Positions 1 to 7,960 of a stretch of DNA of 48,733 nucleotides are shown here, in pieces; position 1 is the stretch's first letter; every line of letters starts with the position of its first letter. The notes beneath the pieces are model-generated. The model was not told the origin of the DNA. It worked only from the letters and a program-made list of their open reading frames with translations, and made no database searches. Location of the stretch: positions 1-48,733 of the forward strand of contig NZ_FNBO01000019.1 in the NCBI RefSeq assembly GCF_900102375.1. The letters run 5' to 3'. The stretch is from Halorubrum xinjiangense (GTDB lineage: Archaea; Halobacteriota; Halobacteria; Halobacteriales; Haloferacaceae). The translations under genes and the position numbers were made by a program.

Positions 1-240
1 TTTTTGCCAGCAGGGAGTCGCCGACACTTCGACGGACTTGGAGGTATCTTTGGGCTTGCTCGACCAACAGGCACAGACGAACGCTTCTGGCATTCGCGTT
101 CACCGTGTTGGTGTTTCGGATATTGTCTCATTAGCGGCGGCGAGGCCGCCTCCGAAGGCCGTTCGGAATCGCTCCGTTCCGACCTGACCTTACCCTCAGA
201 TACGAATTGACACCACTTGAAACTGCGGACTTTGGAAACT
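1..240. other. Window edge, no gene recognised
   Basis: Two plus-strand frames stay open from the left edge (one ends at 185-187, one near 210), but neither translation resembles a family I know, and GC-rich DNA often gives chance open frames. Bases 134-148 hold a short GC hairpin. The stretch lies beside the transposon-end remnant at 281-320, so it may be transposon debris. I see no TnpB reading frame on the minus strand, where one would be expected about 60 bases inside the end. Confidence 0.3.
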
Positions 241-280
241 CGGGGATACCACCGGACAGTGGTTCGTGTAGAGTTCTGTC

Positions 281-320
281 GGATTCATCCTGCGGCTAAA
301 GCCGCAGGTATTCTCCTCGA
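281..320 (-). mobile_element. IS200/IS605-type (TnpB) left-end remnant
   Basis: A perfect 8-bp hairpin (CCTGCGGC, loop TAAA, GCCGCAGG, 289-308) is flanked, on the minus strand, by GAATACC before it and GGATGAATCCGAC after it. This matches the layout of the two TnpB left ends at 11034-11080 (GAAT-CCCC, hairpin, GGGGATGAA, then GCC or GCCGAC). The similarity suggests the left end of a minus-strand TnpB element or a solo remnant, ending about 10-15 bases before the halocyanin start codon. No tnpB frame follows inside the window. The assignment is by analogy to the complete elements here. Confidence 0.5.
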
Positions 321-332
321 ATCTGTATAATC

Positions 333-950
333 ATGGAACCATCAGTACCATCCACGTTCGGTCGCCGTAGCGTCCTGAAGTCCGTAGGGGCATTTTCCCT
401 GGTATCCGCCCTCGGCGCTGGTACCGCAGCCGGGGCTAAGCCCGAACGGAAGGGCAACAACTTCGGCAACGGGAACGGCGTCGGGGCCTTCCTGAACGAA
501 CCGGCGCTGTACAAGCCCTCCCCGGTCTGGGCCGACGGCGTTGTCGATATGACCGGGCAGAACACCGTCGACGTGGTCAACGGCGCGATGACGGACGTCG
601 AACTTCCGGGCTTTCCCTCCATGCTCCCGGTCGCCTTCGCTCCCGTAGCCGTCGAGGTCTCGCCCGGGACAGAAGTCATCTGGACCTGGGCGGAGTACCC
701 TGAGGGATTCCCGCCCATCCCGCACAACGTCGTTTCGCTGAAAGAGAACGAGAACGGCCCCCTCTTCGAGAACCCCGAAGGCGTCGTCTATCAGCCGGGG
801 CTGACCTACTCGGTCACGTTCGACGAGCCGGGTACCTACCTCTACTACTGCACGCCCCACGGGGCACCCTTCGAGGTCACCGACTTCCGAGGGGACACGG
901 TCTACAACGAGTTCGGGATGCGCGGCGCGGTCATCGTCACGGACGAGTGA
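333..950 (+). CDS. Halocyanin-like cupredoxin, Tat-exported
   Basis: A 205-residue blue-copper protein, probably an electron carrier on the outer face of the membrane. A twin-arginine signal (GRRSVLK, residues 10-16) is followed by a hydrophobic stretch and an Ala-rich cleavage region; there is no lipobox Cys, unlike many halocyanins. The cupredoxin domain fills residues about 90-205, and the type-1 copper ligands are visible as His131 (PHN), Cys173 and His176 (CTPH) and Met196 (GMRG). The start lies only about 10-15 bases beyond a transposon-end remnant, so its promoter may be altered or supplied by that element. It stands alone, with the next gene convergent. Confidence 0.85.
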   Translation: MEPSVPSTFGRRSVLKSVGAFSLVSALGAGTAAGAKPERKGNNFGNGNGVGAFLNEPALYKPSPVWADGVVDMTGQNTVDVVNGAMTDVELPGFPSMLPVAFAPVAVEVSPGTEVIWTWAEYPEGFPPIPHNVVSLKENENGPLFENPEGVVYQPGLTYSVTFDEPGTYLYYCTPHGAPFEVTDFRGDTVYNEFGMRGAVIVTDE

Positions 951-1003
951 CTGCTCGATTGAGCGGCGCTACCACAGCGCGTCTCGTCTCCGTTCAGCGG
1001 ACC

Positions 1004-1047
1004 ACCCCGACGTACCGGCCGATTCACCCCGACGTACCGGCCGATTC
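1004..1047. repeat. Perfect 22-bp tandem duplication
   Basis: The unit beginning ACCCCGACGTACC occurs twice head to tail (1004-1025 and 1026-1047) with no mismatch, between the convergent halocyanin and PHP genes. Perfect identity suggests a recent slippage duplication. No function is implied. Confidence 0.85.
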
Positions 1048-1111
1048 ACACCGCTGTTTTGAGATCGAATGACGAGACGCGAAAGTTCGTCCAGCACGAT
1101 AGCCGATCGCG

Positions 1112-1897
1112 TCAGGCTCTTTCCACCACTTGGTCGAGCCGAACCGCCTCCATCCCGCGCCGGTCGAGTTCGGCCTCGATCTCTCGCACACGGGGCGCGA
1201 TCGCGTCCGGGTCGTGGCTGTCGGTCCCGACAGTCACCTCGATCCCGGCGTCGACGAGTCGGTCGAGGAACGCGGGCGACGGGTGGAACTCCCCGTAGTC
1301 GTCGAGCAGGCGGCCGGCGTTGATCTCCGGGACAGTCCGGGAGTTCCGGAACGCGTCGGCGACCGCGGCGTAGTGGTCCTCGGTCGCGAACCCGCGGAGG
1401 TGCGGGTTACGCTCGATCAGGTCCGGGTGCGCGGCGATCGCGAACAGCTCCGACTCGACCAAGGCGACCAGCTTCTCGAAGTACCGGTCGACTAACTCTC
1501 TGCGCTCGGACTCCGGCTTGTCGGCGAAATGCGAGCGCGTATGGACGTTCGCCCCGTCGAGTTCGTGGACGCTGCCGACGGCGTAATCGAAGCCTGCGTC
1601 GTCGAGAAACTCGGCGATCGCCGCCTCGTGGGCGGGATCGTAGTCCATCTCGACGGCGTCGAACACGTCGACGTCAACGTCCTCGCGGACCGCCTCGATC
1701 GCCTCGCGGCGCCGCTCGTAGGTGAGATCGAGGTTGAACCCGAACGCGCGCTTGTAGCGGCGCGCGGTCGACTCCGGCGAGACGTTGCAGTGGTCGGCGA
1801 ACCCGATCCCGTCGAGCCCGGCGTCCGCGGCCGCCTCGACCATCCAGCGCAGGAACGCCCCGTCCGAGTAGTTCGTGTGGGCGTGGTAGTCGTACAT
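1112..1897 (-). CDS. PHP-domain phosphoesterase
   Basis: A 261-residue polymerase-and-histidinol-phosphatase (PHP) domain protein, a metal-dependent phosphoesterase with a TIM-like barrel. The N-terminal HAHTNYSDG (from His4) is the classic HxH metal-binding motif. Further metal-ligand motifs follow in order: ADHCN near residue 35, the acidic EMDYD region near 83, GSVHELDG near 107, AAHPDL near 155 and GTDSHD near 225. Length and motifs fit the COG1387 histidinol-phosphatase-like group. No his genes are nearby, so histidinol phosphate is not a safe substrate guess. It is the last gene of the minus-strand run, 90 bases after the MFS gene. The ATG start directly precedes the metal motif, so it is well fixed. 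Confidence 0.85.
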   Translation of the reverse strand: MYDYHAHTNYSDGAFLRWMVEAAADAGLDGIGFADHCNVSPESTARRYKRAFGFNLDLTYERRREAIEAVREDVDVDVFDAVEMDYDPAHEAAIAEFLDDAGFDYAVGSVHELDGANVHTRSHFADKPESERRELVDRYFEKLVALVESELFAIAAHPDLIERNPHLRGFATEDHYAAVADAFRNSRTVPEINAGRLLDDYGEFHPSPAFLDRLVDAGIEVTVGTDSHDPDAIAPRVREIEAELDRRGMEAVRLDQVVERA

Positions 1898-1987
1898 ACC
1901 CTGCCTTCGCTCCGGGCGGACTCGAACGTTCGGGTCGCACGGGAGTGCCTCGCACGCCGCGCTCCGGAACCGGTTGCGGTGCCTCGG

Positions 1988-3205
1988 TCACCGCCTCTCC
2001 CCGACGAGCGCGTTCGCCGAGATGACGAGGAACGCGAGCCCCGACAGGCCGGCGATGACCGTGAACGACGCGGCCCAGCCGAAGAGGTCCGCGACGAGGC
2101 CGACGCCGACGGAGCCGGCCGAGCCGATCACCGTGTAGACGGTCCGGATCAGTCCGAATCCGGCGCCGCGCTCCGCGTCGCCGAGCGCGTCCATAAAGCG
2201 CGGGTCGATGGCCGAGAAGAACGAGGAGCCGAGCCCGGCGAGGAACACGGCGACGCCGAGCCCGGCGATCTGCGGGAGCGCGGGCAGCCCGACCGCGAGC
2301 GGAAGGTCGACGAGGTCGGGGAGCGCGACCAATCCGCCGAGGCCGAGCGCGCCGGCAGAAAGCGCCGCGGCGATGCTCGCGTCGCGGCCCAGCCGGTCGG
2401 AGAGCCGGCCGAGCCCGACCTGTGCTCCCGCGCGGACGACGAAAAACGCCGAGAAGACGCCGCCGGCGAACGCGGGCGAGTACCCCCGGAGCTCGACGAG
2501 AAACGTCGGCAGGAAGGAGATGACGCCCTGCGCGACGTACGTGCCGAGCGTCGCGACCGCGAGCGGGACGAGGATCTCGCGTCGGCCGACCAGTTCGAGT
2601 AGCGGGCCGAGGCGGAGCCGCTCCGCCATCGGCTGGTCCGGGCGCCGCGGCTCGGTCGGCCGGACCCGCCGCGCAAACAGGACGAAGATGGGGACGCCGA
2701 CGAGCGCGGCCAGCGCGACCCCCGGGCGCCAGCCGTAGCGGAAGCCGACCCACGTCGCGGCGACCGGCGCGACGAGTCCCGCCAGCGGGCCGCCGAGCGA
2801 GTGTATCCCGACCGCGGTGCCGAGGTCGTCGAACGTCCGCGAGAGCAGCGTGGTCGCGACCGCGTAGTGGAGCCCCGCTGCGAGCCCGAGGAGCACCGCG
2901 GCCAGCACGAACGCGGGGAAGACCGGCACGACGGCGAGCAGGAGGCTCATCGACGTCGTTCCGCCGACCGCGACCAAGATCACGCGACGCTCGCCGTAGC
3001 GGTCGGCGAGGATGCCGCTCGGGAACTGCGAGAGCCCGTAGGCGAACCACATGCCGGAGAGCGCGACCCCGACCGCCGTGTTCGAGACCCCGAAGTCGTC
3101 GATGATGAGGGGGACGACCGGGCTGATCGCCAGCCGGGCGAAGTACGTCACGAAGAAGGCGAGCATACACAGCGTCAACACCGTGTGGCGGTAGCGCCAG
3201 TTCAC
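1988..3205 (-). CDS. MFS transporter
   Basis: A major facilitator superfamily permease with about 12 hydrophobic helices and a central basic loop (RRVRPTEPRRPDQ). The signature ADRYGERR sits between helices 2 and 3, with a second copy (SDRLGRD) between helices 8 and 9. The frame stays open further upstream to 3544, but that extension is Arg/Ser/Pro-rich and overlaps the MOSC gene, so I place the start at the GTG at 3205 (VNWRYRHTV), giving 405 residues, the usual MFS length. Substrate unknown. It follows the MOSC gene on the same strand after about 226 bases without a recognised gene, so it may have its own promoter. Confidence 0.8.
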   Translation of the reverse strand: MNWRYRHTVLTLCMLAFFVTYFARLAISPVVPLIIDDFGVSNTAVGVALSGMWFAYGLSQFPSGILADRYGERRVILVAVGGTTSMSLLLAVVPVFPAFVLAAVLLGLAAGLHYAVATTLLSRTFDDLGTAVGIHSLGGPLAGLVAPVAATWVGFRYGWRPGVALAALVGVPIFVLFARRVRPTEPRRPDQPMAERLRLGPLLELVGRREILVPLAVATLGTYVAQGVISFLPTFLVELRGYSPAFAGGVFSAFFVVRAGAQVGLGRLSDRLGRDASIAAALSAGALGLGGLVALPDLVDLPLAVGLPALPQIAGLGVAVFLAGLGSSFFSAIDPRFMDALGDAERGAGFGLIRTVYTVIGSAGSVGVGLVADLFGWAASFTVIAGLSGLAFLVISANALVGERR

Positions 3206-3431
3206 GCCGACCGCCGCCTCCGCGCACCCGGGTCCGGTCGGCTCGTCGACAATCGGCCCGTCGACGGTCGGCTCGCGCTCCCCGACGGCAACGGCGTCCG
3301 AGCGGCCACGGCGTCGACTGCGCGGTTCACGTCTCGTTTCCGCCGTCGCGCGCGACCCGTATAAACCGTCCTCTCCCGGCGAGCGGTCGGGGGATTCACT
3401 CTCGGTCCGCGGTACCTCTTCGGTCTGCGAT

Positions 3432-4031
3432 TCACTCCTGATCCGCGAGCCGCTCCGCGATCGCGGCGCCGGCGGTCCGGGGGTCGGCCTCGCGGATCCG
3501 CACCGCGTCGCCGACGGCGACGCGACCGGGTTCGACCACGTCACAGCAGAGCCCGCCGCGGTTCCGCAGCGCCGACGCGAGTCCGTCCTCGCCGGCGAGC
3601 TCCTCGACGTGCGCGCAGGGAGGCCGTCTCCGGGTCGGGCGTAGCAGGGCGTCGCCGACCGCGACGGTCGCGTCGAGGAGCGCGTCCAGCTCGGCGCCGA
3701 AGCCGCCGACGACGACGTTCCGACGGTGGCGGCCGTCGGTCACGTCGATGCCGGTCTCCTCGCGGACCGCGGCGAGCGCCTCCGCGGCGACGAGGGTGAC
3801 CGCGCAGGCGTCGAGTTGGAAGTGGCCGTCGCCGCTCCGGTAGCGGTCGCCTTCGACGCCGTCCGGCCGGATCTCGACCGCGTCGCGGCGGACCGGCGGC
3901 GCGCCGCTCTCGGGCGCCGTGACGAGCGCGTTGACCGCACCGGTCGCCGAGTCGGACGCCGAGTCAGTCGTCGAGCCTGTCGTCGAGCCGGCGTCGTCCG
4001 CGGACTCGCCGGGTGGTTCGCCGGCCGGCAT
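3432..4031 (-). CDS. MOSC-domain protein
   Basis: A 199-residue protein with a MOSC (molybdenum cofactor sulfurase C-terminal) beta-barrel. The features seen are VNALVTAPESGAPP, the RPDGVEGDRYRSGDGHF loop, the ATVAVGDALLRPTRRRPPC stretch, and NRGGLCCDVVEPG with the conserved Cys and the closing VAVGDAVRI. The first 30 residues are a low-complexity Ser/Thr/Asp linker. MOSC proteins bind molybdenum cofactor or handle sulfur on Cys; the actual substrate cannot be told. The ATG overlaps the TGA of the upstream membrane protein by one base (TGATG), indicating translational coupling, and cysteine synthase lies one gene further upstream. Confidence 0.8.
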   Translation of the reverse strand: MPAGEPPGESADDAGSTTGSTTDSASDSATGAVNALVTAPESGAPPVRRDAVEIRPDGVEGDRYRSGDGHFQLDACAVTLVAAEALAAVREETGIDVTDGRHRRNVVVGGFGAELDALLDATVAVGDALLRPTRRRPPCAHVEELAGEDGLASALRNRGGLCCDVVEPGRVAVGDAVRIREADPRTAGAAIAERLADQE

Positions 4032-4441
4032 CAGGGTCCTCCGAGAAGGGCCGCGTCGTCGGGTTTCAGCCACTCGCGGTGCGCGTAGTAGACGGCGGCG
4101 ACCGGCGGCGCGGGGAGCGCGGCGAGCGCGTAGACCCACTTGAAAACGCCGAGGTCGACGACGCGCCGCTCGGCGAGCGAGAGCGCGTCGAGCAGGATGG
4201 TCGCGGTCGCCAGCGGCGCGAGCAGGTAGCCGTGCGCGAAGCCGATGCTCGCACCGAGCGGCGTCTCGGGCGTCAGAAACGCCCAGTCGAGAGCGTACAA
4301 TAGCGTCCACGCTCCGACGGTCGCCGCGAGCGCGGCGAGCCACGGCCCGTCGAAGCGGCGGTCCGGGGGGTCGGATCGGTCTCCCGACTCCTCGTCTTCC
4401 GCCGCCGGTTCTGCGCGCGTGTTCACGGGCGACCTGCGCAC
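4031..4441 (-). CDS. Small integral membrane protein
   Basis: A 136-residue protein with an acidic N-terminus (about 30 residues) and three to four hydrophobic segments: one starting WLAALAATVGAW, one around FAHGYLLAPLATATILL, and one or two near VFKWVYALAALPAPPVAAVYYA. I recognise no catalytic motif. The start is a GTG at 4441, with another in-frame GTG five codons later. It sits between cysK (41-base gap) and the MOSC gene (1-base overlap), so it is probably part of the same transcript. It could be a membrane partner of the MOSC protein; function unknown. Confidence 0.65.
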   Translation of the reverse strand: MRRSPVNTRAEPAAEDEESGDRSDPPDRRFDGPWLAALAATVGAWTLLYALDWAFLTPETPLGASIGFAHGYLLAPLATATILLDALSLAERRVVDLGVFKWVYALAALPAPPVAAVYYAHREWLKPDDAALLGGP

Positions 4442-4482
4442 CGGACGCTAATCAACTCCCGGGTGGCCGCGGAGCCCGGCGT

Positions 4483-5412
<930 letters not shown>

Positions 5413-5487
5413 TACGCGACACGAGGCGGTCGCGACCCAAAGGCCCCGCGGACTCCGGCAATCGATGTCGGCCGCGACGGTCGTATC

Positions 5488-5499
5488 TGTTTATAAACA
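5488..5499. promoter_or_regulatory. Palindromic TATA box upstream of cysK
   Basis: TGTTTATAAACA is a perfect 12-base palindrome containing a haloarchaeal TATA core, about 80 bases before the cysK ATG. It could drive cysK leftward or the repeat copy rightward. A small hairpin (AACGCGG-CTG-CCGCGTT, 5502-5518) follows, then a second TATA-like TTATAAAC at 5522. Confidence 0.45.
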
Positions 5500-5521
5500 A
5501 CAACGCGGCTGCCGCGTTCGC

Positions 5522-5823
5522 TTATAAACGGTGGCCGGACACCTGAACAGACGCGGCGGCGCGTGCCGACGAGCGGCCGTAGGCCGCGAGTCGCACGCGC
5601 GAGGGACGCGGTGAGTGAGGGGCGACCGCCCGGAGCCCCGAGCGAACCGCGAGGCTGGGGAGGTGTGAGGTGCGGTTGCTGTGCGGTAGGGGGCGGGATT
5701 CGAAGGGGCAGGCGCGAGGCGGGCGCAGGCGACGGCAGGACCGCAGCGAGTGAGCGAAGCGAACGAGCGAGGACCGCCCCGAGCGTGCGCCCGCCTCGCG
5801 GCTGGGGCTTCGGTGGTGTTCGT
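5522..5823 (+). repeat. Structured dispersed repeat, copy 1
   Basis: One of three related ~300-base intergenic elements in the same orientation (others 19440-19720 and 47996-48290). It starts with TTATAAAC. A hairpin follows (GCGCGTGC pairing with GCACGCGC around GCGGCC-GTA-GGCCGC), then the shared core GAGGCTGGGGAGG and GGGCGGGA. The closing helix joins 5701-5727 to 5786-5812, with outer pairs CGAAG/CTTCG, an internal loop GGG/GGG, then CAG/CTG and a long GC stem. Two GGACCGC boxes lie in the loop. Against the other copies the outer pairs changed from A-T to G-C on both sides, a compensatory change. The open frames across it are shadows. This copy is the most diverged, with one G-G mismatch in the stem. 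Confidence 0.75.
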
Positions 5824-5859
5824 CTCGATCGGCTATTTATAAGCGCCACCATCGTACGG

Positions 5860-5890
5860 CCGAGCGGCTGGGGCTTCGGGGGCGTTCCTG
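5860..5890 (+). repeat. Isolated second copy of the repeat 3' box
   Basis: CGGCTGGGGCTTCGG followed by GGCGTTC repeats the 3' terminal box of repeat copy 1 (5799-5821), about 60 bases downstream and without a matching 5' partner. Between the two boxes is ATTTATAAG (about 5834-5842), a TATA-like sequence. It looks like a truncated extra copy, or a duplication of the terminus. Confidence 0.6.
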
Positions 5891-5959
5891 TCGCGAACGA
5901 ACGAGACTTCGTCTTGCCACCGACGCGCCGTTTACCTGTCTCGGCAACCAAGAGCGCGT

Positions 5960-6346
5960 ATGACACTCGAAACGCTCGCGCCCGCCGCCGACCTCGACGC
6001 GGACGCGTTCGACGATTCCGTCGTAGAAGCGCTCGCCGACGACGACTACGTCTTCAAGGTGTGGGGCGGCGACTGGTGCGGCGACTGCCAGCGACAACTG
6101 CCCGAGTTCGGCGCCGCGCTCGCGGCCGCCGGCGTCCCGGACGACCGGATTGAGGCGTACCCGGTGACGAAGGGGCCGGACGGCAAGGAGGGCGAACTGG
6201 TCGCGGAGTACGACATCGAACTGATCCCGACGGTCGTCGTCGAGTCCCCCGACGGCGAGGAGCTCGCGCGGTTCGTCGAGGAGGAAGCCGTCTCCATCGC
6301 GGAATACTTGGCCGGTCGGCTCGCCGACGTCGAAGCGACCGCCTGA
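5960..6346 (+). CDS. Thioredoxin-family protein
   Basis: A 128-residue thioredoxin-fold protein with the active-site motif WCGDC (residues 39-43), in place of the WCGPC of classical thioredoxins, and the cis-proline loop ELIPTVVV. Probable role is cytoplasmic disulfide reduction or transfer; no signal peptide is present. The Gly-Asp between the cysteines is common in archaeal members and would shift redox potential relative to Gly-Pro. A TATA-like TTTACCT at about 5931-5937 lies some 27 bases upstream of the ATG, consistent with a leaderless mRNA. It is followed 74 bases later by the ThuA-like gene on the same strand. Confidence 0.85.
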   Translation: MTLETLAPAADLDADAFDDSVVEALADDDYVFKVWGGDWCGDCQRQLPEFGAALAAAGVPDDRIEAYPVTKGPDGKEGELVAEYDIELIPTVVVESPDGEELARFVEEEAVSIAEYLAGRLADVEATA

Positions 6347-6420
6347 ACCGCTGCCCACACGGTCGGCAACTCGAGGGGTCGAGGCCGAGCGCTCAAGTCG
6401 GTCCGGCGTCCACGCGGCGT

Positions 6421-7164
6421 ATGGCACGCGTCACGGTCTGGAACGAGTACCGACACGAGCGCGAGAGCGACGTCGTCGCCGACGTCTACCCCACCGGGAT
6501 CCACGCCGTCATCGCGGACGCGCTCCGCGAGGGCGGCCACGAGGTCCGTACCGCGACCCTCGACGAGGGGCCGGACCACGGGCTCACTGAGACGATCTTG
6601 GACGACACCGACGTGCTCGTCTGGTGGGGCCACGCCGCCCACGACGAGGTGCGCGACGCGGTCGTCGACCGCGTCCACGAACGCGTTCTCGACGGGATGG
6701 GCCTCATCGCGCTCCACTCCGCGCACTACTCGAAGATTTTTAAAAGATTGATGGGGACCAGCTGCTCGCTGAAGTGGCGCGAGGCGGCCGAGCGAGAACG
6801 GCTGTGGACGATCGAACCGAGCCACCCGATCGCGGACGGGATCGGCGAGCGGATCGAGCTGGACGAGGCCGAGATGTACGGCGAGCGGTTCGATATCCCC
6901 GCGCCCGACACGCTCGTCTTCACCTCCTGGTTCGAGGGCGGGGAGGTGTTCCGCTCCGGCTGCTGTTACCGGCGCGGGAGCGGGAAGGTGTTCTACTTTC
7001 GCCCGGGCCACGAAACCTACCCGGTCTACTACGACGAGGACGTCCGGCAGGTGCTTCGGAACGCGGTCGACTGGGCGGAGCCAGGCGACGGTCCGACGCC
7101 CGATTTCGGCAACGCCGACCCGATCGAGGACATCGACACGAGCGACGACCGGACGGTTCACTAG
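6421..7164 (+). CDS. ThuA-domain (trehalose-utilisation-like) protein
   Basis: A 247-residue ThuA-like protein with a class I glutamine amidotransferase-like fold. Seen in order are an N-terminal strand TVWNEYRHE, the [14 protein letters not shown] motif near residue 65, [22 protein letters not shown] near 100, the [13 protein letters not shown] loop and [21 protein letters not shown] near 195. ThuA-family members are linked to trehalose or other sugar utilisation, but no sugar uptake genes are adjacent, so the substrate is unknown. The ATG is supported by the immediately following conserved strand. Confidence 0.82.
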   Translation: MARVTVWNEYRHERESDVVADVYPTGIHAVIADALREGGHEVRTATLDEGPDHGLTETILDDTDVLVWWGHAAHDEVRDAVVDRVHERVLDGMGLIALHSAHYSKIFKRLMGTSCSLKWREAAERERLWTIEPSHPIADGIGERIELDEAEMYGERFDIPAPDTLVFTSWFEGGEVFRSGCCYRRGSGKVFYFRPGHETYPVYYDEDVRQVLRNAVDWAEPGDGPTPDFGNADPIEDIDTSDDRTVH

Positions 7165-7207
7165 GCGCGTCGTCGTCGCCCAGGTACGCCGTCACCCGTC
7201 CGCTCGA

Positions 7208-7876
7208 TCAGGCCACGTCGCGCAGTTCAATGAACGCGTTCATCATCGCCGATTCGGCCTTCCGGAGGTGTTCGGACGCGGTACTCGGCGCGGCGTCGAT
7301 CCGGTCGGCGACCTCCTCGATCGACGCCGCTCGCGGGGACTCGTAGTAGCCGCACTCGACGGCGGCCGCGAGCGCGTCGAACTGCCGGTCCGTCAGCCCC
7401 GGATCGAAGAGGTGCTGCCGCCAGTCGTACTCGCCGATTCGGAGGACCTCGCTCTCGATCCGGTTCGGAAGCTCGACGAGCGCGTCCCGGAGCGGTCCGT
7501 GCTCCCCGAGAACCGTCAGGCGCGCGACCCCGTCGGGACGGAAGTCGATCGGCGGGACCACGACGACGCCGGTCCGCCGGAGCGACTCGAACATCGCTTC
7601 GTCGACGGTGTCGCGTCGCTGGGTGAGGAACACGTAGTACCCGCTCTCGTCGATCCGAGTGATCTCGAACTCCCGGATGCGGTCGACGGACCGCAACGCG
7701 TCGGCGTACACGTCGATGTCCCCCTCGACGTAGAACAGGAACGTGTCGGCCGTCTCGTCGAAGAGGCTGCCGTGAAGGAGCACGTCCCGCTCGATGGCGT
7801 CCGACTCGTCGACGAGCCGATGTATGGGGTGGATAAGGGCCGGCGGGTACCGGAGTTCGAGCCGCACGTACTTCAC
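7208..7876 (-). CDS. Bat-like HTH transcriptional regulator
   Basis: A 222-residue haloarchaeal regulator of the bacterio-opsin-activator-like (HTH_10) type. The N-terminal two-thirds is a sensor-like domain. The C-terminus has the typical LTDRQFDALAAAVECGYYESPR segment, here split by a short name only, followed by a helix-turn-helix reading IEEVADRIDAAPSTASEHLRKAE. The GTG start at 7876 sits about 27 bases from the TATA box at 7899-7907, fitting a leaderless transcript; the frame is open much further upstream, but only as the antisense of nuoCD. It is divergent from nuoCD with an 84-base gap, so it probably controls that gene, itself, or both. Confidence 0.8.
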   Translation of the reverse strand: MKYVRLELRYPPALIHPIHRLVDESDAIERDVLLHGSLFDETADTFLFYVEGDIDVYADALRSVDRIREFEITRIDESGYYVFLTQRRDTVDEAMFESLRRTGVVVVPPIDFRPDGVARLTVLGEHGPLRDALVELPNRIESEVLRIGEYDWRQHLFDPGLTDRQFDALAAAVECGYYESPRAASIEEVADRIDAAPSTASEHLRKAESAMMNAFIELRDVA

Positions 7877-7898
7877 GTCAAGCAGTGACGAGGGCGAT

Positions 7899-7907
7899 CT
7901 TATAAAT
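7899..7907. promoter_or_regulatory. TATA box shared by divergent regulator and nuoCD
   Basis: CTTATAAAT is the only TATA-like element in the divergent intergenic region and is nearly symmetric (CATTTATAAG on the other strand). It lies about 27 bases from the regulator's GTG, which suits a leaderless transcript leftward. It is about 54 bases from the nuoCD ATG (or 42 from an upstream in-frame GTG), giving a short leader rightward. Confidence 0.55.
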
Positions 7908-7960
7908 GCCCGTACTGAGCCGGCAGAAGCCTCGGGTCGCGAGCCCGCGTGTCTCCTGAT

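Noticed and set aside
3206-3544. N-terminal extension of the MFS transporter
   Set aside because: The extended frame overlaps the MOSC gene, is rich in Arg, Ser and Pro, and would add an odd 113 residues to a normal-length permease.
5690-5715. TTCGAA within repeat copy 1, like a tRNA T-loop
   Set aside because: No acceptor stem, anticodon arm or D-arm can be drawn around it; other copies read ACTCAAAG instead.
5563-6153. Arg/Gly-rich open frames across repeat copy 1
   Set aside because: Frames across the three repeat copies do not preserve one protein sequence, while base pairing is preserved; treated as non-coding.
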